A DNA stretch of 64,000 nucleotides from Amaurobius ferox. Taxonomy: Eukaryota > Arthropoda > Arachnida > Araneae > Amaurobiidae. Positions 55,792 to 64,000 of this stretch are shown here, one piece after another (positions within the stretch are counted from its first letter, which is position 1; each line of letters begins with the position of its first letter). Below the pieces are notes generated by a model, which saw only the letters and a program-made list of their open reading frames with translations, was not told the origin of the DNA and made no database searches. Made by a program: the position numbers and the translations under genes. The stretch is from assembly GCA_951213105.1 (NCBI GenBank), contig OX578146.1, positions 114,546,387-114,610,386 on the forward strand, read 5' to 3'.

Positions 55792-56029
55792 GGAGTATAT
55801 TTTATGTGTATACTTTTTTATTTAAAAAGTTAATGACGTAATTTATAGAACGCTAATATTGCCACTCTTGGGATATTTTATGTTTATTGTAAATATCGAG
55901 AAAGTCGGAAATACAAATATACTCATTATTATAAAATGTATGCTTTGTATGTACATTAACCAGATATAAATGGAAGATATTTTGAGATATATAATGTGCG
56001 AGTTGTTCTGGTGAGATTAGAAATTTTAT

Positions 56030-56640
56030 TTTTCCGACAGTAAGTTACGCAAGTAGATATTTCTTATGTAATTTTTACTTAAACGATTGACATAAACTTT
56101 AGAACGCTAGCATGAACCGTTCTCGAGATATTGCACATTTTTCAAATAAATTTATCAAAAAATCCCATAAATTAAAAAAAATATATTAACTGTTAAGAAA
56201 CATGTTCCACTTTTCATATGTAATGTCATGCGATAAATTGCGTGACATAATTCTCGTTGATCTAACTCGATCCATCCATGAGAAAATATACTTTGAGTAA
56301 TACTTTTGTATTTGAACGCCAGTAGTCATTTATCCGTTGTAAAAATAACTTATTTCTCCATCCATAACGCTTTGCGAGATTTTGGTGACAAATTTAGCGG
56401 AATGTCGCCAACATGGCGACATTTTTAAATGTTGCCTAATTTACGAAAATCTCGCCAAATGGATTAAAATGACGCTGAATCAATGAAAATGACGACTCAT
56501 TGAAGAAAATTCAATATATTGGAAAGAATATAAGTATCTACTATAAGAATAAAATTTTTTTTTACTGCAAAAATAGTAAATTGATTGCATTATATAAGGA
56601 AAGTCATGTGTTGCCCATATCAGATTTTTTTAATATGCGA
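56030..56640 (+). repeat. Hairpin-headed repeat, 3' part only
   Basis: It matches 51535-51990 in order (ATTTCTTATGTAATTTTT, GCTAGCATGAACCGTTCTCG, GCGATAAATT, CTCGCCAAATGGATTAAAAT) and extends to ATAAGGAAAGTCATGTGTTG, a phrase shared with the end at 36280-36305. The 5' head and GT tract are missing. Confidence 0.7.
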
Positions 56641-58988
56641 ATTAGTTTAAAAATTATGAACGTTTAAAGTCAAAATTCGGTTGAAATGTCCCCATTCTTA
56701 AATCAATTCATTTTAGCAGACATTTCTCAGAACAATGCGAAACAGCGATCGCCAACTGTAATATAGATGGACAGCGTTAGAAATGATCTGCAGATCCTTG
56801 AAATCTTCAGCTATGGTTGGGACTTGTATCAGACTGTAATGTAGAAAAAACTTCTGTGTCTTGCGGAATACGAGTTATGGAATATCATGCTAACTTTTAT
56901 AAAAAATAATACCAGAGTAGCATAATTCGAGTCAGAACAACAATAAATGACATCTGCTAAAACTTAATTTTTTGTGAGATTATTCCTGTTGTGTTTTTGA
57001 GCACGCCAATCCTGTGTGTTAATTCTCGTTTCCGATTGATTGGACTGTTTGTTCTCATCCTGGTTTCTGATTGTCTTTCTCTTAATCCACGTCTTGAGTA
57101 TATAATCCCCTCTGTTTCTTTTTTTCACGCCATTTGTTTCTTGGATTTCGAGTTCATTGTTTCTCTGACACTGACAAAGGGGATATAGCATATCCTTAAA
57201 ACAGTTGTATACAACATTATTGTTTTTTTCTGTTTTGTGTTTTAATACCTTTCTTAAGTTTTCCTTATCTTTCGTACAAAGTGTATTTTAATTATTGATA
57301 TTGCAATAATAAAAAATGCAAGAATAAATGTTTATTGGTTTAAAAAACGTTTTCATAAAGTGTAGAAAACGCTAGGTCCCCCTTTGATCTAATGTTTGAT
57401 TAGTTTGACACCTTCGGTTTGATTAGCTGCCAAATTTTCGCTAGAAATGAGGTCTTTAACAGTATTTTCTTCCTCTTCTTCAAATTAAGTTATATGTTGA
57501 CCAGAAAAATGGGTTTAACCTTTTTGCTTACAGGTGGAACAGCTTCAATCCCAAACGAAGAACCTCCCAAAAAGACAGGTATTTGACATACCCTATCCTA
57601 AACAGTTCGATCCCCTTTTGCAGGCATTGGCATCTGTGGACGCCAATGACCTGGTCACCTGGATGAGGGTGTGTCACGGGTAGTCGGGCGGGTTGCTCGA
57701 AAGCCGTGTTCCTCGAATTAATGGGCCCCGTTTCAGGGGATCAGAACTACAGAGCTAAAATCCACACACTCCCTTAAACGTGATGTATGGATCCTAAAAG
57801 TGGTGTGTGAAGAGAACTGGCTAGTGTTCCGATACCCAATTTATAGTCAAGCGGCACACGGCCATCACATGTGACATGACACTCTAGAGAGCTTGTAACA
57901 GCCGCAGCCGATCTTCTCTAGTTGTGTTGTAAGCCAATCTGACAGGTCGCTTCTACGACGACGATATTTTAAAGCCGATTATTCTGCTTATATTGTCAAG
58001 CCGCTCAGGTTTGATTTACAAACAAGACAGTACTCGACCACATACTGCACTACTTTCTCACCAATGTCTTCTATGATCTAATACCTTCCCATGGTCATCA
58101 AGTTCTCCAGACCTATCCTCAATAGAACACGTACACTGAACACATTGCGTGCAGTTTGTTTTTTCCACATATATACATGTCTATTATGCGATTTTAGGGT
58201 AAATATCGATTCGGCTATGAAGAGAACATGTGCGTATCTATGCCGGCAGGTATATATACATATAAGCATTCAAATGTAAGAATGCATACATGATATGTGA
58301 GTAAGAATGTATACAAAAAAGCTCGACACACAATTTTGAACTCTGCTAGTACACCCGAGTGGTAAAAGATTGCTGAAGTTTGAAAGCCATAAATACTGCT
58401 GAAATGGTAGAAATCGGCATTAGTGTTACTCTGTTACACAATGTAACCGAACTGAACCAGTATTATCTGAAGAATCCTAGAAAATACAAAACCGGTCTAA
58501 AATGCTTTTTTACTGCAAGGGAATACGCTGCCAAATAATAAAAATCCTAATAGGAAATCTATGTTTATTTTAACAATCTAGCGCAGCGGACAAATTCAGC
58601 TCTTAACCTAAATTTTAATAAATTTACCCCAATTATTGAAGCACAATGCCTAACATGACGTTACCGCACTTTGTTCCTATAATTTCGAATATGAAATCCT
58701 AAAACGTGTTGCAAGATAGAGGAACAGATTTCTGTTCTATAAAGTAGCGCCACTGTCAAATGGTACGAACCATAACATCATCTAATTGCTATCATATTTT
58801 CTTACGACGTGTTCGCTAAACAATATCAGTCTAGTAAATACAAAAATTATGGACATCGATAAGAGTGAAGATGAGAATGAAGGTTGCCTTTAATCTTATT
58901 TTATCCTTTCTGTGGAGTTGTATGTTCGAAGAAAATTTAGTACTGCAAGTTAATATTTCATTAATATTACATCTAGAATGGTATTTTT
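56641..58988. other. Unassigned stretch
   Basis: A moderately GC-richer part at 57600-57960 has no recognised ORF. Nothing else is identified. Confidence 0.35.
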
Positions 58989-61900
58989 ACTTTCCTTATA
59001 TACATAATGTATAAGGAAAGTATAGTGACGGAGTCGAAAATTCAAATTCGAGTTTTCGACGGCAGAGCACGTTTCAAGCATCCCTGATCACGAATCAAAC
59101 ATTTTTGAAGTGTTGTTTGTGTGTGTGTGTGTGTTGAAGACTCAGACCACTCGACTGGCCCAAGAACTTATAGCTGCTGTTTGAGTGGACGACTGTGTCT
59201 GTGTGTCTTTCTCTATCTCTCTCTGTATGTGTGTGTGTGTGTTTTTCTCTCTCTCTTTCTCTGTATGTGTGTGTGTGTGTGTCTTTCTCTCTCTCCCTCT
59301 GTATGTGTGTGTGTCTGTGTGTGTGCGTTGAAGACCCAGACCACTCGACTGGCCCAAGAACTTATAGCAGCAGTTTGAATGGCCGCTTCTGTGTGTGTCT
59401 GTGTGTCTGTCTCAATCTCTGAATGTGTGTGTGTGTGTGTGTGTGTTGAAGATCCAGACCACACGACTGGCCCAAGGACTTATAGCAGCAGTTTGAATGG
59501 CCGGCTCTGTGTGTGTCTGTGTGTCTGTCTCAATCTCTGAATGTGTGTGTGTGTGTGTGTGTTGAAGATCCAGACTACACGACTGGCCCAAGGACTTATA
59601 GCAGCAGTTTGAATGGCCGGCTCTGTGTGTGTCTGTGTGTCTGTCTCAATATCTGAATGTGTGTGTGTGTGTGTGTGTTGAAGATCCAGACCACACGACT
59701 GGCCCAAGGACTTATAGCAGCAGTTTGAATGGCCGGCTCTGTGTGTGTCTGTGTGTCTGTCTCAATCTCTGAATGTGTGTGTGTGTGTGTGTTGAAGATC
59801 CAGACCACACGACTGGCCCAAGGACTTATAGCAGCAGTTTGAATGGCCGGCTCTGTGTGTGTCTGTGTGTCTGTCTCAATCTCTGAATGTGTGTGTGTGT
59901 GTGTGTGTTGAAGATCCAGACCACACGACTGGCCCAAGGACTTATAGCAGCAGTTTGAATGGCCGGCTCTGTGTGTGTCTGTGTGTCTGTCTCAATCTCT
60001 GAACGTGTGTGTGTGTGTGTGTGTTGAAGATCCAGACCACACGACTGGCCCAAGGACTTATAGCAGCAGTTTGAATGGCCGGCTCTGTGTGTGTCTGTGT
60101 GTCTGTCTCAATCTCTGAACGTGTGTGTGTGTGTGTGTGTTGAAGATCCAGACCACACGACTGGCCCAAGGACTTATAGCAGCAGTTTGAATGGCCGGCT
60201 CTGTATGTGTCTGTGTGTCTGTCTCAATCTCTAAATGTGTGTGTGTGTGTGTGTGTGTTGAAGATCCAGACCACACGACTGGCCCAAGGACTTATAGCAA
60301 CAGTTTGAATGGCCGGCTCTGTGTGTGTCTGTGTGTCTGTCTCAATCTCTGAATGTGTGTGTGTGTGTGTGTGTTGAAGATCCAGACCACACGACTGGCC
60401 CAAGGACTTATAGCAGCAGTTTGAATGGCCGGCTCTGTGTGTGTCTGTGTGTCTGTCTCAATCTCTGAATGTGTGTGTGTGTGTGTGTGTTGAAGATCCA
60501 GACCACACGACTGGCCCAAGGACTTATAGCAGCAGTTTGAATGGCCGGCTCTGTGTGTGTCTGTGTGTCTGTCTCAATCTCTGAATGTGTGTGTGTGTGT
60601 GTGTGTTGAAGATCCAGACCACACGACTGGCCCAAGGACTTATAGCAGCAGTTTGAATGGCCGGCTCTGTGTGTGTCTGTGTGTCTGTCTCAATATCTGA
60701 ATGTGTGTGTGTTGAAGATCCAGACCACACGACTGGCCCAAGGACTTATAGCAGCAGTTTGAATGGCCGGCTCTGTGTGTGTCTGTGTGTCTGTCTCAAT
60801 ATCTGAATGTGTGTGTGTGTGTGTGTGTTGAAGATCCAGACCACACGACTGGCCCAAGGACTTATAGCAGCAGTTTGAATGGCCGGCTCTGTGTGTGTCT
60901 GTGTGTCTGTCTCAATCTCTGAATGTGTGTGTGTGTGTGTGTGTTGAAGATCCAGACCACACGACTGGCCCAAGGACTTATAGCAGCAGTTTGAATGGCC
61001 GGCTCTGTGTGTGTCTGTGTGTCTGTCTCAATCTCTGAATGTGTGAGTGTGTGTGTGTGTTGAAGATCCAGACCACACGACTGGCCCAAGGACTTATAGC
61101 AGCAGTTTGAATGGCCGGCTCTGTGTGTGTCTGTGTGTCTGTCTCAATCTCTGAATGTGTGTGTGTGTGTGTGTGTTGAAGATCCAGACCACACGACTGG
61201 CCCAAGGACTTATAGCAGCAGTTTGAATGGCCGGCTCTGTATGTGTCTGTGTGTCTGTCTCAATCTCTGAATGTGTGTGTGTGTGTGTGTGTTGAAGATC
61301 CAGACCACACGACTGGCCCAAGGACTTATAGCAGCAGTTTGAATGGCCGGCTCTGTGTGTGTCTGTGTGTCTGTCTCAATCTCTGAATGTGTGTGTGTGT
61401 GTGTGTGTTGAAGATCCAGACCACACGACTGGCCCAAGGACTTATAGCAGCAGTTTGAATGGCCGGCTCTGTGTGTGTCTGTGTGTCTGTCTCAATCTCT
61501 GAATGTGTGTGTGTGTGTGTGTGTTGAAGATCCAGACCACACGACTGGCCCAAGGACTTATAGCAGCAGTTTGAATGGCCGGCTCTGTGTGTGTCTGTGT
61601 GTCTGTCTCAATCTCTGAATGTGTGTGTGTGTGTGTGTTGAAGATCCAGACCACACGACTGGCCCAAGGACTTATAGCAGCAGTTTGAATGGCCGGCTCT
61701 GTGTGTGTCTGTGTGTCTGTCTCAATCTCTGAATGTGTGTGTGTGTGTGTGTGTTGAAGATCCAGACCACACGACTGGCCCAAGGACTTATAGCAGCAGT
61801 TTGAATGGCCGGCTCTGTATGTGTCTGTGTGTCTGTCTCAATATCTGAATGTGTGTGTGTGTGTGTGTGTTGAAGATCCAGACCACACGACTGGCCCAAG

Positions 61901-64000
61901 GACTTATAGCAGCAGTTTGAATGGCCGGCTCTGTGTGTGTCTGTGTGTCTGTCTCAATCTCTGATTGTGTGTGTGTGTGTGTGTGTTGAAGATCCAGACC
62001 ACACGACTGGCCCAAGGACTTATAGCAGCAGTTTGAATGGCCGGCTCTGTGTGTGTCTGTGTGTCTGTCTCAATATCTGAATGTGTGTGTGTGTGTGTTG
62101 AATATCCAGACCACACGACTGGCCCAAGGACTTATAGCAGCAGTTTGAATGGCCGGCTCTGTGTGTGTCTGTGTGTCTGTCTCAATCTCTGAATGTGTGT
62201 GTGTGTGTGTTGAAGATCCAGACCACACGACTGGCCCAAGGACTTATAGCAGCAGTTTGAATGGCCGGCTCTGTGTGTGTCTGTGTGTCTGTCTCAATCT
62301 CTGAATGTGTGTGTGTGTGTGTGTTTTGAAGATCCAGACCACACGACTGGCCCAAGGACTTATAGCAGCAGTTTGAATGGCCGGCTCTGTGTGTGTCTGT
62401 GTGTCTGTCTCAATCTCTGAATGTGTGTGTGTGTGTGTGTGTTGAAGATCCAGACCACACGACTGGCCCAAGGACTTATAGCAGCAGTTTGAATGGCCGG
62501 CTCTGTGTGTGTCTGTCTCAATCTCTGAATGTGTGTGTGTGTGTGTGTGTGTGTTGAAGATCCAGACCACACGACTGGCCCAAGGACTTATAGCAGCAGT
62601 TTGAATGGCCGGCTCTGTGTGTGTCTGTGTGTCTGTCTCAATCTCTGAATGTGTGTGTGTGTGTGTGTGTTGAAGATCCAGACCACACGACTGGCCCAAG
62701 GACTTATAGCAGCAGTTTGAATGGCCGGCTCTGTGTGTGTCTGTGTGTCTGTCTCAATCTCTGAATGTGTGTGTGTTGAAGATCCAGACCACACGACTGG
62801 CCCAAGGACTTATAGCAGCAGTTTGAATGGCCGGCTCTGTGTGTGTCTGTGTGTCTGTCTCAATCTCTGAATGTGTGTGTGTGTGTGTGTGTGTTGAAGA
62901 TCCAGACCACACGACTGGCCCAAGGACTTATAGCAGCAGTTTGAATGGCCGGCTCTGTGTGTGTCTGTGTGTCTGTCTCAATCTCTGAATGTGTGTGTGT
63001 GTGTGTGTTGAAGATCCAGACCACACGACTGGCCCAAGGACTTATAGCAGCAGTTTGAATGGCCGGCTCTGTGTGTGTCTGTGTGTCTGTCTCAATCTCT
63101 GAATGTGTGTGTGTGTGTGTGTGTGTGTTGAAGATCCAGACCACACGACTGGCCCAAGGACTTATAGCAGCAGTTTGAATGGCCGGCTCTGTGTGTGTCT
63201 GTGTGTCTGTCTCAATCTCTGAATGTGTGTGTGTGTGTGTGTGTTGAAGATCCAGACCACACGACTGGCCCAAGGACTTATAGCAGCAGTTTGAATGGCC
63301 GGCTCTGTGTGTGTCTGTGTGTCTGTCTCAATATCTGAATGTGTGTGTGTGTGTGTGTGTGTTGAAGATCCAGACCACACGACTGGCCCAAGGACTTATA
63401 GCAGCAGTTTGAATGGCCGGCTCTGTGTGTGTCTGTGTGTCTGTCTCAATCTCTGAATGTGTGTGTGTGTGTGTGTTGAAGATCCAGACCACACGACTGG
63501 CCCAAGGAATTACAGCAGCAGTTAGAGTGGCCGGCTGTGTGTGTGTGTCTGTGTGTCTTTCCCATTCTCTGTATATGTGTGTGTGTGTTTGTGTGTGTCT
63601 ATTTGTGTTTGTGTGTGTGTGTTTGTGTGTGTGTATGTGTGTGTGTGTATGTGCGTGTGTGTGTGTTGAAGACCCAGACCACTCGACTGGTCCAAGGACT
63701 TAAAGCAGCAATTTGAGTGGCCGGCTGTGTGTGTGACTGTTTGTCTTTCTCTATCTCCCTCTCTCTGTGTGCGTGTGTGTGTGTGATTGTTTGTCTTTCT
63801 CTATCTCCCTCGCTCTGTGTGCGTGTGTGTGTGTGTGTCAGTGAGTCTGTGGAGACGATAACTGATGAACGAATGGACCGATTCGAGCGAAATTTGGTAC
63901 ACAAATTATAATCCATGAATAGTGGAAGCCTGTTGTTGTTATACGCAATCGAATGTTCAGAACCCCCCTAAATTTTCGACTGAAATTTTGAACAAATCAT
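58989..64000 (+). repeat. Hairpin-headed repeat split by a 4.7-kb minisatellite
   Basis: The head (ACTTTCCTTATATACATAAT... to GAACATTTTTGAAGTG analogues, 58989-59120) and the continuation (CAGTGAGTCTGTGGAGACGA, 63838 to window end) match 51204-51345 and 51346-51500. The GT tract that joins them in the reference copy is here replaced by the minisatellite. The copy runs off the window. Confidence 0.88.
59127..63715 (+). repeat. 116-bp minisatellite, about 39 units
   Basis: Each unit is TGAAGATCCAGACCACACGA, CTGGCCCAAGGACTTATAGC, AGCAGTTTGAATGGCCGGCT, then a (TG)n/TCTG tract, CTCAATCTCTGAA and (TG)7-11. About 36 central units are nearly identical; the first two and the last are diverged (ACCACTCGACTGG). 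Unit length varies by TG number, with one unit ~106 bp and one ~120 bp. Because 116 is not a multiple of three, all frames stay partly open and yield His/Thr-rich pseudo-ORFs on the minus strand; these are not genes. Confidence 0.97.

Noticed and set aside
59127..63715. Regularly spaced identical blocks resembling a CRISPR array
   Set aside because: There are no unique spacers: the whole 116-bp unit repeats, with only TG number varying, and the context is eukaryotic.
59121..63916. Dozens of 68-151-codon ORFs rich in His, Thr and Gln
   Set aside because: They are frame-by-frame readings of the 116-bp minisatellite. The period is not a multiple of three, so each frame recurs regularly without selection; no start context or domain supports coding.

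Overview
This window looks like AT-rich, gene-poor nuclear DNA from an animal, most likely an invertebrate and probably an arthropod. The reasons are the many Tc1/mariner transposase relics of the type common in arthropod genomes, 5S/tRNA-derived short interspersed elements (SINEs), MITEs with long terminal inverted repeats (TIRs), and (TG)n/(TA)n/(GACA)n microsatellites. There are no operons, ribosome-binding sites or dense ORFs. A spider or other chelicerate is my guess, but nothing in the sequence proves it. I recognise no intact host gene; every coding signal belongs to a mobile element, and all are broken.

Layout. 1-3.0 kb: end of a MITE, a (TA)n run, a decayed Penelope-like/endonuclease-less reverse transcriptase (minus strand), and a Tc1 element with TIRs. 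3.0-13.4 kb: small dispersed repeats, a mariner relic with ~230-bp TIRs, a 907-bp MITE with ~270-bp arms, and a pogo-like relic with a zinc-finger tail. 13.5-14.9 kb: copy 1 of a ~1.3-kb element with a CRE (TGACGTCA) and TATA box, into which a full-length 5S-rRNA/tRNA chimeric SINE has inserted with a 10-bp target duplication. 16-21.3 kb: a 391-bp inverted-repeat MITE, a frameshifted mariner flanked by diverged direct repeats, and a foldback element whose arms carry transposase C-terminal sequence. 23.6-31.2 kb: tRNA-like repeats, a mariner in two pieces with another SINE inside it, an LTR-like sequence with a perfect heat-shock element (HSE), and a Tc1 relic carrying a 111-bp GT-AG intron-like insertion. 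32.5-45.7 kb: copies 2 and 3 of the CRE/TATA element in opposite orientation, a second HSE-bearing LTR-like sequence, and a 5'-truncated SINE with a 14-bp target duplication. 45.8-54.4 kb: mostly unrecognised AT-rich DNA, with a GC-richer island at 48 kb and a hairpin-headed repeat at 51 kb. 54.4-55.8 kb: a second copy of the Tc1 family at the left end. 59.1-63.7 kb: a 116-bp minisatellite of about 39 units grown inside the hairpin-headed repeat.

The most interesting content is regulatory and evolutionary, not protein-coding: a three-copy 5S+tRNA SINE family; LTR-like sequences sharing an HSE exactly 11 bp upstream of a TATA box; a dispersed element with a variable number of CRE-bearing subrepeats upstream of a TATA box; an intron-like insertion in a transposon; and a minisatellite that arose within a dispersed repeat. 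Family names rest on motif memory and within-window comparison only; no database search was run.
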